A stretch of 19,359 nucleotides of DNA from Flavobacteriales bacterium (GTDB taxonomy: Bacteria > Bacteroidota > Bacteroidia > NS11-12g > UBA955), in the NCBI GenBank assembly GCA_947450405.1, contig CANFVI010000017.1, positions 1 through 19,359 on the forward strand, written 5' to 3'. Shown here in pieces: positions 7,704 to 16,273 of this stretch. Made by a program: the position numbers and the translations under genes. The first letter of the stretch is position 1; each line of letters starts with the position of its first letter. The notes under the pieces are model-generated. The model worked only from the letters and a program-made list of their open reading frames with translations, was not told the DNA's origin and did no database searches.

Positions 7704-9596
7704 ATGAGTGACGCAATAAAGCACGAATGTGGGGTGGCATTCATTCGCTTGAAAAAACCCCTCGAGTACTACTACGAAAAGTACGGTACCTACTGGTACG
7801 GACTGCATAAATTGCAGTTTCTAATGACCAAACAACTCAATAGAGGCCAAGATGGCGCGGGTATTGGAGTGGTAAAACTTGATCCTGATTACGGAGCACG
7901 TTACCTTGCTAGAAAAAGAAGCGCATCCAAAACCGCACTTTCCGATATTTTTGATGATGTTGCGTCTGCGCTAAAGGATATCCCTCAAGACAAACAATTT
8001 GATGGCGATTTCTTAAGAAAAAACTACGCATATGCAGGTGAATTGTTGCTAGGACATCTTCGTTATGGCACTTATGGAGGAAATTCAATTGAAAATATTC
8101 ATCCTTTCTTGCGCCAAAATAACTGGATGGCCCGCAACCTAATGTTGGCAGGTAACTATAACATTACCAATACAGAACAGTTGTTTCAAAACCTGATTGA
8201 ACTTGGCCAACAACCCAAAGAAAAAAGCGACAACGTGTTGATGCTTGAAAAAATTGGGCACTTTATTGACGAGGAAAACCAACGTCTGTTCGGAATTCTA
8301 AAATCTCAAGGATTTAGCAACAAAGAAATTTCAGATAAAATTAAAGAAGAAATATCTATCCCCAATATCTTAAAACGCAGTTTTAAAAATGTTGATGGGG
8401 GATATAACATGATTGGATTGTTGGGACATGGTGATGCATTTATTATTCGTGATCCTGCCGGAATTCGTCCTTCTCACTATTACTCAGACGACGAAGTTGT
8501 TGTTGTTGCTTCTGAAAGAGCAGCTATCCAAACCGCGTTTAACCTTTACCCAGAACAAATTTCTGAATTGGGTCCTGGAAATGCATTAATCGTTAAAAAA
8601 GATGGCTCTCATTTTGAAACCAATATCAATGAGCCCGTTGAAAGAAAAAGTTGCAGCTTCGAACGTATTTATTTTAGCCGTGGTAACGACCAAGAAATAT
8701 ACGCAGAACGCAAAGAACTAGGACGTTTACTTGCTACTCCAGTAATGGAAATGCTTGGTAATGACTTGGTAGATACTGTTTTTAGTTATGTGCCAAATAC
8801 GGCTTCTACAAGTTTTTATGGTCTCATCGACGGTATTCACGAAATTCGTTTGAATATTCAAATTGATGCCCTTTCTAAAATAGATGCAAAAAATAATCCT
8901 GAAAAAGTAAAAGAAATTTTGAGCTGGCGTCCACGCCGTGAAAAAATTCTTGTGAAGGATGTTAAAATGCGTACATTTATTACCAACGACACTGATCGTG
9001 AAGACCTGGTTGGCCATGTTTACGACATCACTTATGGCGTTGTAAAATCTTGGCAAGATACTTTGGTGATTATGGACGATAGCGTTGTACGAGGTACAAC
9101 ATTGAAAACCAGTATTTTAAGAATCCTTGATCGTCTTGAACCAAAACGCATTATTTTGGTAAGTTCTGCACCCCAAATTCGCTACCCAGATTGCTACGGA
9201 ATTGACATGAGCAAAATGGGCGACTTTGCAGCATTTAGGGCAGCCGTTGAATTGTTGAAAGACAAGGGAATGGAATCATTGATGCAAGACCTTTATGTTA
9301 GGGCTGTGGCAGAATTAAAAAAACCTGCTACAGAACAAAAATGTATTGTTCAGGAATTGTACGAGCCTCTTACCCAAGAAGAAATTTCACAAAAAATTGC
9401 CGATATGGTTAAGCCTGTTGGCTTAAAGGCAGAATTTAATATTCTTTTCCAAACCGTTGAAAAATTGCACCAAGCATGCCCGAACGATTTAGGCGATTGG
9501 TATTTCACCGGAAACTACCCAACTCCTGGAGGAACAGAAGTTGCAAACCGCGCTTTTGTTTATTACATGGAGGGACGAAAAGAAAGAGCTTATTAA
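7704..9596 (+). CDS. PurF-like amidophosphoribosyltransferase, long divergent Bacteroidota type
   Basis: Class II glutamine amidotransferase fused to a phosphoribosyltransferase, resembling PurF, which makes phosphoribosylamine from PRPP and glutamine as the first step of purine synthesis. It has 630 residues against about 470-510 for ordinary PurF. Start 7704 is chosen because the promoter box lies between it and the 7668 ATG; it leaves an 8-residue propeptide before the nucleophile Cys9 in HECGVAF. Other landmarks: NRGQDGAG (46-53), GHLRYGT (117-123), AGNYNITN (149-156), RDPAGIRP (249-256), PRPP loop VIMDDSVVRGTT (455-466), FTGNYPT (601-607). The usual HNGNLTN reads GNYNITN, and the CxxC before FTGKYPT, which holds an iron-sulfur cluster in Bacillus PurF, is absent. 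It may be a second PurF or have a shifted role, so no symbol is assigned. Confidence 0.85.
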   Translation: MSDAIKHECGVAFIRLKKPLEYYYEKYGTYWYGLHKLQFLMTKQLNRGQDGAGIGVVKLDPDYGARYLARKRSASKTALSDIFDDVASALKDIPQDKQFDGDFLRKNYAYAGELLLGHLRYGTYGGNSIENIHPFLRQNNWMARNLMLAGNYNITNTEQLFQNLIELGQQPKEKSDNVLMLEKIGHFIDEENQRLFGILKSQGFSNKEISDKIKEEISIPNILKRSFKNVDGGYNMIGLLGHGDAFIIRDPAGIRPSHYYSDDEVVVVASERAAIQTAFNLYPEQISELGPGNALIVKKDGSHFETNINEPVERKSCSFERIYFSRGNDQEIYAERKELGRLLATPVMEMLGNDLVDTVFSYVPNTASTSFYGLIDGIHEIRLNIQIDALSKIDAKNNPEKVKEILSWRPRREKILVKDVKMRTFITNDTDREDLVGHVYDITYGVVKSWQDTLVIMDDSVVRGTTLKTSILRILDRLEPKRIILVSSAPQIRYPDCYGIDMSKMGDFAAFRAAVELLKDKGMESLMQDLYVRAVAELKKPATEQKCIVQELYEPLTQEEISQKIADMVKPVGLKAEFNILFQTVEKLHQACPNDLGDWYFTGNYPTPGGTEVANRAFVYYMEGRKERAY

Positions 9597-9615
9597 TATT
9601 TTCATTCAATTTCAA

Positions 9616-9623
9616 TAAATTTG
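9616..9623 (+). promoter_or_regulatory. -7 promoter box (TAAATTTG) for frr
   Basis: TAAATTTGC lies in the 41-base gap after the purF-like gene and ends 14 bases before the frr ATG. It supports the start at 9638 and suggests that frr can be transcribed independently as well as by read-through. Confidence 0.6.
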
Positions 9624-9637
9624 CATTAATTCGAATT

Positions 9638-10198
9638 ATGAGCACAGTTAAAGAAGTTATCAGTAAACTACAAGAACAACTCGACAAAAACCTTTCACAT
9701 ACTTCTGTGGAATTTACAAGAATACGCGCCGGAAAAGCATCTCCAGATATGCTTGATGGTGTAATGGTTGAATATTATGGCGCTGCTACTCCTTTGTCGC
9801 AGGTTGCCAATGTGAATACCCCAGATGCACGTACAATTAGCATTCAACCTTGGGAAAAAACATTGATTCGCCCAATTGAAACTGCCATTATCAATGCAAA
9901 CCTAGGTTTTGCACCGCAAAACGATGGTGAGTTTATTCGTATTAGCATTCCTCCAGTAACTGAAGAACGTCGTAAAGAACTTGTTAAACGTGCTAAAGCT
10001 GAATGTGAAAATTCTAAAGTAGGAATTAGAAATTTACGTAAAGATGCAAACGAAAGAATCAAGAAATTGAAAAGCGATGGCACCAGTGAAGACGAATGTG
10101 CTGCAGGTGAAGAAAGCGTTCAAAGAATAATTGATAACTATATCAAAAAAACTGACGATTTGTTCACTACAAAAGAGAAAGAAATTATGACGGTATAA
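9638..10198 (+). CDS. frr: Ribosome recycling factor
   Basis: Cytosolic factor that, with EF-G, splits the post-termination ribosome; normally essential. The open frame reaches back to 9476, but that extension overlaps the purF-like gene and lacks family similarity. The ATG at 9638 (MSTVKEVISK) gives 186 residues, close to the family's 185. Landmarks: the RIRAGKASP segment (28-36), which leads from the helical domain towards domain II, the hinge-side IPPVTEERRKELVK (104-117) and the IRNLRKDANERIKKLK helix (130-145), whose Arg131 corresponds to the key Arg132 of the E. coli protein. It has its own promoter box. Its last 14 bases overlap the 3' end of purK on the other strand, and its stop codon lies in the loop of a hairpin. 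Confidence 0.97.
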   Translation: MSTVKEVISKLQEQLDKNLSHTSVEFTRIRAGKASPDMLDGVMVEYYGAATPLSQVANVNTPDARTISIQPWEKTLIRPIETAIINANLGFAPQNDGEFIRISIPPVTEERRKELVKRAKAECENSKVGIRNLRKDANERIKKLKSDGTSEDECAAGEESVQRIIDNYIKKTDDLFTTKEKEIMTV

Positions 10199-10215
10199 TC
10201 GTCATATTTTCTTTT
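10177..10215. terminator. Hairpin overlapping the convergent frr and purK stop codons; probable bidirectional terminator
   Basis: TATGACG (10186-10192) and CGTCATA (10200-10206) form a perfect 7-bp stem around the 7-base loop GTATAAT. After one T:T mismatch the pairing continues for about eight more pairs (GAAAGAAA against TTTCTTTT). The frr TAA (10196-10198) lies in the loop, and the purK TAA (10185-10187) straddles the stem base. Both strands are U-rich after the core stem. The hairpin is plain in the sequence; terminator function is inferred from its place. Confidence 0.65.
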
Positions 10216-11333
10216 ACGTATTCTGCTCTTTCAATCAATTTTTCAAAAGTTTCTGCTATTACAGTAACATGTCCTAATTTTCTGTTGGGTCTTGTTTCTG
10301 TTTTCCCATACATGTGAATGAAAACATCATTTTGTTGTTTCCACGTTTCTTCATTTTCTAACTGATACCCACCAACAACATTGTCGGGACCCACAATGTT
10401 TAGCATTGCACTGGGTTGCATTAAAGTAGTGTCACCCAATTCTTGTCCTAATAAAATACGGTTTAATTGAGCAAACTGACTTGTAACACAGCCCTCAATG
10501 GTATGGTGACCACTGTTATGTGGGCGTGGTGCAATTTCATTTACCAATATTTCACCAGATTGGGTTAAAAACAATTCAACTGCAAACAAACCAGGTGATT
10601 GGAAAGCCTCAATTACATTTTCGGCAATTTGGCGGGCCTTGGTTTCAACATCAACGGAAATTTGTGCGGGAGAATATAAAAACTCAACCAAATTACTTTG
10701 GGCATTAAAGTACATTTCTATAGAAGGAAAAGAACTTTTTTTGCCGTGCTGATCAACTGCAACAATTACTGCAAGTTCTAAAACATCCGCTACAAATTGC
10801 TCCAACAATACAGACCCTTCAAATGGAATATTGCCATTTTGCACATCAGTTTTATTGCATATGCTTACCCCTTTTCCATCATAACCACCGGTTCTAGTTT
10901 TAACAACAATTTTATCTTGAGGGAATTTTGAATAATCAACCCCTTTCAACATAGAGGAATCAACCAATTCGAACGGTGCGGTTGGAACGTTATTTTCTTG
11001 AAAAAATAACTTCTGTGCACCTTTGTCTTGAATCATTTTCAATACAGAAGGCTTGGGAATTATTTTTTTACCGTTTGCTTCTAATTGTATCAACGCTTCA
11101 ACATTGATGTGTTCAATTTCCCATGTTAGCACATCAGAAACTGCTGCCAATTGCTCAATGGCACTTGCATTATTTAATGAACCAACGATTAAATTTTGGC
11201 AAAAGGGACTTGCAGGACAATCGCTAGAAGATTCTAAAACGGTGTAAGAAGCAATATCAAAATTTGCTTCTTGCAACATCATCATTCCTAACTGACCTCC
11301 CCCAATTATACCGACATTAATTTTCGAATTCAT
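10185..11333 (-). CDS. purK: 5-(carboxyamino)imidazole ribonucleotide synthase (PurK)
   Basis: ATP-grasp enzyme that uses ATP and bicarbonate to carboxylate aminoimidazole ribonucleotide in purine synthesis; its product normally goes to PurE. The protein has 382 residues, the usual size. Seen directly: the N-terminal IGGGQLGMMM (10-19), the flexible glycine loop GGYDGKGV (149-156), EQFV (178-181) of the ATP-binding site, and NEIAPRPHNSGHHTIEGC (265-282), a hallmark of PurK with the metal and substrate contacts. A TAACTTTG box ends 5 bases before the ATG, so the mRNA may be leaderless. purE is not in the window. The 3' end overlaps frr by 14 bases, tail to tail. Confidence 0.96.
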   Translation of the reverse strand: MNSKINVGIIGGGQLGMMMLQEANFDIASYTVLESSSDCPASPFCQNLIVGSLNNASAIEQLAAVSDVLTWEIEHINVEALIQLEANGKKIIPKPSVLKMIQDKGAQKLFFQENNVPTAPFELVDSSMLKGVDYSKFPQDKIVVKTRTGGYDGKGVSICNKTDVQNGNIPFEGSVLLEQFVADVLELAVIVAVDQHGKKSSFPSIEMYFNAQSNLVEFLYSPAQISVDVETKARQIAENVIEAFQSPGLFAVELFLTQSGEILVNEIAPRPHNSGHHTIEGCVTSQFAQLNRILLGQELGDTTLMQPSAMLNIVGPDNVVGGYQLENEETWKQQNDVFIHMYGKTETRPNRKLGHVTVIAETFEKLIERAEYVKENMTIIPS

Positions 11334-11338
11334 TGCTG

Positions 11339-11346
11339 CAAAGTTA
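11339..11346 (-). promoter_or_regulatory. -7 promoter box (TAACTTTG) for purK
   Basis: The minus-strand TAACTTTG ends only 5 bases before the purK ATG, predicting a transcript start at or within a base or two of the start codon. A TTG lies 13 bases upstream, shorter than the normal -33 spacing. Confidence 0.65.
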
Positions 11347-11410
11347 ATTTAGATTAGCGCAATTTTTCTGCGATTCATCTAAATCTTATTAAAATATCGT
11401 GTAATTAATG

Positions 11411-11418
11411 TATATTCG
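11411..11418 (+). promoter_or_regulatory. Candidate -7 box (TATATTCG) for the CNNM/CorC-like gene
   Basis: TATATTCG is one base off TAnnTTTG and lies 7 bases before the ATG at 11426. It overlaps the alternative ATG at 11408, which favours the later start. A single mismatch in an AT-rich stretch makes this only suggestive. Confidence 0.4.
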
Positions 11419-11425
11419 AATAAAT

Positions 11426-12727
11426 ATGCCTGACCCCCTCTCGGTACAAATTTTACAAACTCAGTTAGAGGCCCCAACTTTTTCAAGTTGGATTACTGTT
11501 TTAATTTGCCTTTTAACCATTGCATTTTTCTCGGGAATGGAAATTGCTTTCATTTCTGCCAATAAACTTAGAATAGAATTACGCAGTAAACAAAATGTTT
11601 TCGGAGCAAAACATTTGGCGAGATATATCAAACAACCCAGCGAATTTATAAGCACAGTATTGGTGGCAACCAATTTAAGTTTGGTTATTTATGGTATTGC
11701 AATGGGCAATATTCTTGAGTATTATTTAAGTGCTTATATCCATTCAAATATCCTCAAGTATGTAATTGTTACTTTGCTAAGTACAATGTTGGTATTGGTA
11801 ACCGCTGAGTTTATACCCAAAACCATATTTAAAATGCAAGCTGATTCGCTCATTTTTGCGCTTGCTTTGCCCTTTAGAATGATGCATTTATTGCTTTGGC
11901 CTCTGATTGCTTTCACCAAAGGCGCATCGTCTTTTTTGCTTAAGATTTTTACCAAAACCCAAATCACAGAACAAACTCCAGTTTTTTCAAAAGTTGATTT
12001 AGACAATTATATATCTTCTATAGAAAATTCCAATTCATCTGAATTGCAAGAAATAGATACAGAAGCATTTCGAAATGCCCTCGATTTTAGCGATGTGGTT
12101 GTGAAAGATTTTATGGTTCCTCGAACGGAATTGGTGGGCATTGATATTGATTCGAGTATCGAAGAATTGAAAGTGAAATTTATTGAATCTTCGCTCTCTA
12201 GAATACTGATTTTTAGAGATACCATTGATAATATTATTGGATTTGTGCATCACAGCGACCTCTTTCACAATCCCTCAAAAATAGAAAACATTTTAAGACC
12301 CACTTTAATTGCCAATGAAAGTTTAGAAGCACATGATATGCTAAGAAATTTCATTCAAAACCGAAAGAGTTTGGCAATTGTAGTGGATGAATTTGGAGGG
12401 ACAGCCGGCATTGCTACAATTGAAGACGTAGTAGAAGAAATTTTTGGCGAAATTGAAGATGAATTCGATACTGAAGATTCAAACGAACACCTCATTGCTG
12501 AAAATCACTATCACTTTTCTTCCCGTTTAGAAATTGATTATTTAAACGAAAAGTATAATTTTAACATTCCTGAAGGTGAGTACAATACACTTGGAGGATT
12601 TATCATTTACTGCTCAGAAAAAATACCAAGCACAGGAGAAACAATTCGATATCAGCAATTTGAGTTCCACATTAAAAAAATGGTTGGTGCTAAAATTGAA
12701 GAAGTAGAAATGAAAATTACCCTTTAA
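11426..12727 (+). CDS. CNNM/CorC-type membrane protein (DUF21-CBS-CorC; 'hemolysin family')
   Basis: Inner membrane protein of the CNNM/CorC/TlyC family, generally linked to magnesium or cobalt efflux; the 'hemolysin' name is historical. Starting at the ATG at 11426 it has 433 residues. Domains in order: a DUF21 transmembrane domain (about 17-190) with a first helix holding FFSGMEIAFISANKLRIELR, further helices near 70-90, 100-125 and 140-165; a CBS pair (about 210-330) beginning VKDFMVPRTELVGID; and a CorC_HlyC domain (about 345-433). VVDEFGGTAGIATIEDVVEEIFGEI, the linker between CBS 2 and CorC, is highly typical. The ATG at 11408 is possible but overlaps a promoter-like box. The first helix does not resemble the GldE branch, so gliding is not inferred. 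The 3' end overlaps the DUF4249 gene by 4 bases, tail to tail. Confidence 0.9.
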   Translation: MPDPLSVQILQTQLEAPTFSSWITVLICLLTIAFFSGMEIAFISANKLRIELRSKQNVFGAKHLARYIKQPSEFISTVLVATNLSLVIYGIAMGNILEYYLSAYIHSNILKYVIVTLLSTMLVLVTAEFIPKTIFKMQADSLIFALALPFRMMHLLLWPLIAFTKGASSFLLKIFTKTQITEQTPVFSKVDLDNYISSIENSNSSELQEIDTEAFRNALDFSDVVVKDFMVPRTELVGIDIDSSIEELKVKFIESSLSRILIFRDTIDNIIGFVHHSDLFHNPSKIENILRPTLIANESLEAHDMLRNFIQNRKSLAIVVDEFGGTAGIATIEDVVEEIFGEIEDEFDTEDSNEHLIAENHYHFSSRLEIDYLNEKYNFNIPEGEYNTLGGFIIYCSEKIPSTGETIRYQQFEFHIKKMVGAKIEEVEMKITL

Positions 12728-12733
12728 TTTTTT
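12713..12733. terminator. Weak AT-only hairpin at convergent gene ends
   Basis: AAAATTA (12713-12719) pairs with TAATTTT (12725-12731) around the loop CCCTT, followed by TT. It spans the stop codons of the CNNM/CorC-like gene and the DUF4249 gene. With no G:C pair the stem is weak, so terminator function is only possible. Confidence 0.3.
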
Positions 12734-13623
12734 AGCTTAATTCGAATGACATCATTGGTATAACCTCCAACAACCCCAAATCCATTTGAAATATTCCCAA
12801 TTACACTTGTAGGAAGCTGGGTAATTGAATTTTGCTGCCAGATATGCGCATTTCGAGAGTTTAAATAATTGAATATGTTTATATCAATATTTTCCAAATA
12901 AATATCTATTTGATACAATACAATTGATTTTGATTTAACCCTTGGCAGGGTTTCGTAGAATACCAATCTCGATTCTGTTCCATTGATAATTTCATCATTA
13001 AAAAGGATCTCTTTGGTTGTGTAGTTGTTATAGCTGTTTCTCAAAAAACAAACTTCTGTACCGCCAATTGGCAATTTATCTTCGTATAAAAAACTATCTA
13101 CCTTACCCAAAACCGCATCAATGGTATACTTTTTAAAATGTCTTATCCCATATATTCTATAGCAATTGGTATTGTAGGCACTGTCTTTAAAGTAGATGCG
13201 GTAAGCCTTTGTTTTTCCCACATTAGATATCAATGTTGTAAAAGTATCTAAACGCTTGATATGAATTCTTGAAGGAATTTTAATAGGAATAATATCGTTG
13301 AGAAGTGAATGAGTAATTTGAAACTTTAAGCTATCGTTTGGCAAAAAGTTTTGATTCAATTGGTATTTCCCATTTCCAAAGTTACCAAACGAAAACAAAC
13401 CCTTTGCTTTTGAGAGAATTGTTAAATTGGCATTGTTGATCCAATTATAAGGATTGGTTATTTCAGATACCTCAGAAACGGTTGCACCTACAAAACTATC
13501 AGGATTTATGAAACTATGAATAACCAATGATTTTGGACTCTCGCTTTTCTGAATAATTGGTACTTCATCAATGCAGCTTTGCAAGCATATCAATAAAAGG
13601 CAATATTTCAGATACTTCAACAT
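12724..13623 (-). CDS. DUF4249 lipoprotein, partner of a TonB-dependent receptor
   Basis: Predicted outer-membrane-anchored lipoprotein of 299 residues. Residues 1-16 are a hydrophobic signal followed by the lipobox LQSC, with Cys17 as the lipidation site. The mature start DEVPI...KSLVIHSFINPDSFVGATVSEV, then NANLTI and FGNFGNGKYQL, matches the pattern of DUF4249 proteins: an N-terminal Ig-like domain with motifs about protein additions to a value 'now shown'. The ATG overlaps the receptor's TAA by one base, so the two are translationally coupled. DUF4249 proteins are regularly encoded beside TonB-dependent receptors in Bacteroidota and are thought to act at the cell surface with them, somewhat as SusD does with SusC. 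The ligand is unknown. Confidence 0.8.
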   Translation of the reverse strand: MLKYLKYCLLLICLQSCIDEVPIIQKSESPKSLVIHSFINPDSFVGATVSEVSEITNPYNWINNANLTILSKAKGLFSFGNFGNGKYQLNQNFLPNDSLKFQITHSLLNDIIPIKIPSRIHIKRLDTFTTLISNVGKTKAYRIYFKDSAYNTNCYRIYGIRHFKKYTIDAVLGKVDSFLYEDKLPIGGTEVCFLRNSYNNYTTKEILFNDEIINGTESRLVFYETLPRVKSKSIVLYQIDIYLENIDINIFNYLNSRNAHIWQQNSITQLPTSVIGNISNGFGVVGGYTNDVIRIKLKN

Positions 13624-16256
13624 TAGAATGAAATTTGATAACTTGCAAAAGGAATAATTGGCAATAAACTCACTTGATATAGTTTACGAGACCCATCTGA
13701 ATCTATGCCTAAATTCAAGAAAAAGGGATTGTGACGGTTGTAAACATTATAAATTCCAAAAGAAAAATTACGCGGGTACTTTGTGGTTTTTGAAGAAATA
13801 GTTACCGATAAATCTAACCTGTGATTATCTTTTGCCCTATTGTTGTTTCTATCTCCGTATATATAAATATCTCTGTAAGGATCATTGTTTGTAGACGAAG
13901 GATATACCCCAATTGGCATGGTATAAGCAAAGCCAGAATTGAATACCCAAGTAGCACTGATATTTATGCGTTTTGAAAATTTATAAGAAGCCATAATATA
14001 AATATTATGCCTTCTGTCGTATCTAGATGGAAAAGGATTGCCATTATTCAATTGGTTAAACTGTCTGGTGCTTGTCATCCATGTATAAGAAATCCATCCC
14101 GTAAATTTCCCTTTTGTTTTCTCTGCCAATAATTCAATTCCCTTTGTCAATCCGGTTCCCGCGCAAACTGAATTTTCCCAATTCTGACCAGAAGTAACAT
14201 AAACGGCGTTGTTGTTGTATTCAAGAATATCGTTAAATACTTTCTGAAACACCTCAATACTGAATTGAAAATTATCAAACTCTTTGGTTAACCCAATTGA
14301 ACCTTGCGTTGCTTTTGCCGGTTTAAATATTGTATTCGACGGCACCCATAAATCGGAAGGCAAACCCATGGTTAAATTATTCAATTGATGGAAAAATTGT
14401 CGGGTTTGCGATGCGGCAACTTTTAACCACAAATTTCCAGGCAAAGAATAACGAATACTCAACCTTGGCTCCGGAAGAATGTAGTACTGTCCAAAACCCA
14501 AACCATAATATACACCCCTAACACCAAAATCGTAATATCCCCATTTCGGATTGTGGTATTCTAAAGTCAAATAACTAAATATTTCGGGTGTCGTTAACAA
14601 GTTATCTTGAAACACAATATCTGTTTTAACGCTGTCTGTCTCCGACGATATTACCCTTTTGTTTGGAATAAAGGTATGCAACACATAACCCAAACCAATT
14701 TTAGCAGCCAATTTATGCGTTACCTGCTTCTTCAAATGTGCTGAATATTCAATGTCCCTCAAACCATTCGACATCACATAAAGTGATTTTTCTAATTTTT
14801 GATTTCCGAATAAGTCAGTTTGCTGATTGGAATACAAATGAGAGTGCGCATATAAGTAATTGGTAACGTATGCTTTTAATGAAAACGTTGCACTTGGCGT
14901 TAACATATAATCCCATTTGATACTTGCCAGCTGATTTCCCCAAGACGATACATCGTCTTGCTTTAAATCTTGGGTGATTTTGAAATTTTGATACGTAGTA
15001 TTTCTGTCTAGTAAACCCGCATAATCAATGCCTAAATAGCCTGAAGCTGATAATCTACTGCGCTCACTAAAACGATGGGTGATTTTGAAATTTACATCAT
15101 AAAAATAATATCGATTGGCAAAATTTCCATTTTGAAATTGAACCAAAGTCGATAACGGTTGAACCAAATAATCAAATAAACTTCTTCGCACTGCCATTGA
15201 AAAAGATGTCTTTTTCTTGAATATGGGCCCATTGAAAGACAATCGGCTCGATAACAATCCAATAGAAACAGATCCTCCAAATTTCTCAGCATTTCCTTCC
15301 TTCGTTGTTACGTCAATAACACTACTTAGCCTGCCTCCCTTATCGGCTGGAAAAACGCCCCTATAAAACTTGGCATTTTTAACAACATCGCTATTGAAAA
15401 CACCAAACATACCATAAAGGTGATAGGCATTATAAACTGGCACTTCATCTAATAAAATCAAATTCTGATCGGAGGCACCGCCTCTCACATACATTCCAAA
15501 AACACCTTCACTCCCTGAAACTACACCAGGATTTAAGCTCATTACCCTAAGAATATCTGGTTCACCCATCAAATGGGGGATTTTATCTAACTGAGCACGG
15601 TTAATATTAAACTCATCCGATTTACCTGAAACCACCTTTGGGGGATTTCTATTTCCATCGGCAGTTACAAGGGTGATTTCCATGCTTTCTGCATTATCAG
15701 GAAACAATGGAATATCTACAAAATAATTTCGTTTTTCATCTTCAATGGTATCATAAAATGTTTCAAATCCAGGATAGGAAACAGCATAAATTAATTTACC
15801 ACTTGAAGTTTTTAATTGAAATATTCCTTGATCGTTTGTGAATGTATTTTGATTCCTTCCCACAAGGGAAATCATGGCATTTACCAATCTTTCCTTTGAA
15901 TCTGCGTGCCAAACCCTGCCTGAAATAACAAGTTCATCTTCTGGGGCTTCCCATTGTTGAAGTACCAAAAAATTATCTCCCAACAAAATAAAATTCAAAC
16001 CCAATCCTTGCAAAAAATCTCTCAATGCAACCTTGGCAATTTCATTTTGGTAGTTGACTACAAATCTTTTTTTCTTCGGCATTAAAGCCGCATCATATTG
16101 AAAATAGCAATCCGTTTTCTGTTCGAAAATCTTTAATATTTTCGTAAAATCATTGCCTGTATATGAAATTGAAATGCGTGAATTTAAAGAATTGGTTTGA
16201 CCAAAAAGCACAGGAAATTGTGCGAATAAAATGATCAAAACTATCCTTAATTTCAT
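13623..16256 (-). CDS. TonB-dependent outer membrane receptor with STN and carboxypeptidase-like N-terminal domains
   Basis: Energised outer membrane importer, 877 residues. A signal peptide (1-20, ending LFGQ) is followed by an STN domain (about 28-100), a carboxypeptidase-D regulatory-like domain (about 109-190, with ISGRVWHADSKERLVNAMISL), a plug (about 212-318, with MYVRGGASDQNLILLDEVPVY and GGRLSSVIDVTTKEGN) and a 22-strand-type barrel to the C terminus, ending SYQISF. The final Phe is typical of outer membrane barrels. An STN domain usually relays signal to a FecR-type anti-sigma factor, but no FecI or FecR gene is in the window. It follows the DUF4197 gene by 17 bases and overlaps the DUF4249 gene by one, forming one operon. 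The plug and barrel do not reveal the substrate; the sequence does not look like SusC. Confidence 0.93.
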   Translation of the reverse strand: MKLRIVLIILFAQFPVLFGQTNSLNSRISISYTGNDFTKILKIFEQKTDCYFQYDAALMPKKKRFVVNYQNEIAKVALRDFLQGLGLNFILLGDNFLVLQQWEAPEDELVISGRVWHADSKERLVNAMISLVGRNQNTFTNDQGIFQLKTSSGKLIYAVSYPGFETFYDTIEDEKRNYFVDIPLFPDNAESMEITLVTADGNRNPPKVVSGKSDEFNINRAQLDKIPHLMGEPDILRVMSLNPGVVSGSEGVFGMYVRGGASDQNLILLDEVPVYNAYHLYGMFGVFNSDVVKNAKFYRGVFPADKGGRLSSVIDVTTKEGNAEKFGGSVSIGLLSSRLSFNGPIFKKKTSFSMAVRRSLFDYLVQPLSTLVQFQNGNFANRYYFYDVNFKITHRFSERSRLSASGYLGIDYAGLLDRNTTYQNFKITQDLKQDDVSSWGNQLASIKWDYMLTPSATFSLKAYVTNYLYAHSHLYSNQQTDLFGNQKLEKSLYVMSNGLRDIEYSAHLKKQVTHKLAAKIGLGYVLHTFIPNKRVISSETDSVKTDIVFQDNLLTTPEIFSYLTLEYHNPKWGYYDFGVRGVYYGLGFGQYYILPEPRLSIRYSLPGNLWLKVAASQTRQFFHQLNNLTMGLPSDLWVPSNTIFKPAKATQGSIGLTKEFDNFQFSIEVFQKVFNDILEYNNNAVYVTSGQNWENSVCAGTGLTKGIELLAEKTKGKFTGWISYTWMTSTRQFNQLNNGNPFPSRYDRRHNIYIMASYKFSKRINISATWVFNSGFAYTMPIGVYPSSTNNDPYRDIYIYGDRNNNRAKDNHRLDLSVTISSKTTKYPRNFSFGIYNVYNRHNPFFLNLGIDSDGSRKLYQVSLLPIIPFASYQISF

Positions 16257-16273
16257 AAGGCAAATACGCTATT

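Noticed and set aside
8727..9056. 109-codon open frame on the minus strand inside the PurF-like gene
   Set aside because: It lies wholly within a strongly conserved coding region, and its translation has a composition typical of antisense frames.
9476..9637. In-frame 54-codon extension upstream of frr
   Set aside because: It overlaps the end of the PurF-like gene in another frame, has no similarity to the family, and contains the frr promoter box. The ATG at 9638 gives the normal length.
11426..12727. Assignment as the gliding protein GldE
   Set aside because: GldE shares the DUF21-CBS-CorC layout, but this N-terminal helix (FFSGMEIAFISANKL) resembles the general CNNM/CorC 'hemolysin' branch, and no gld gene is nearby.
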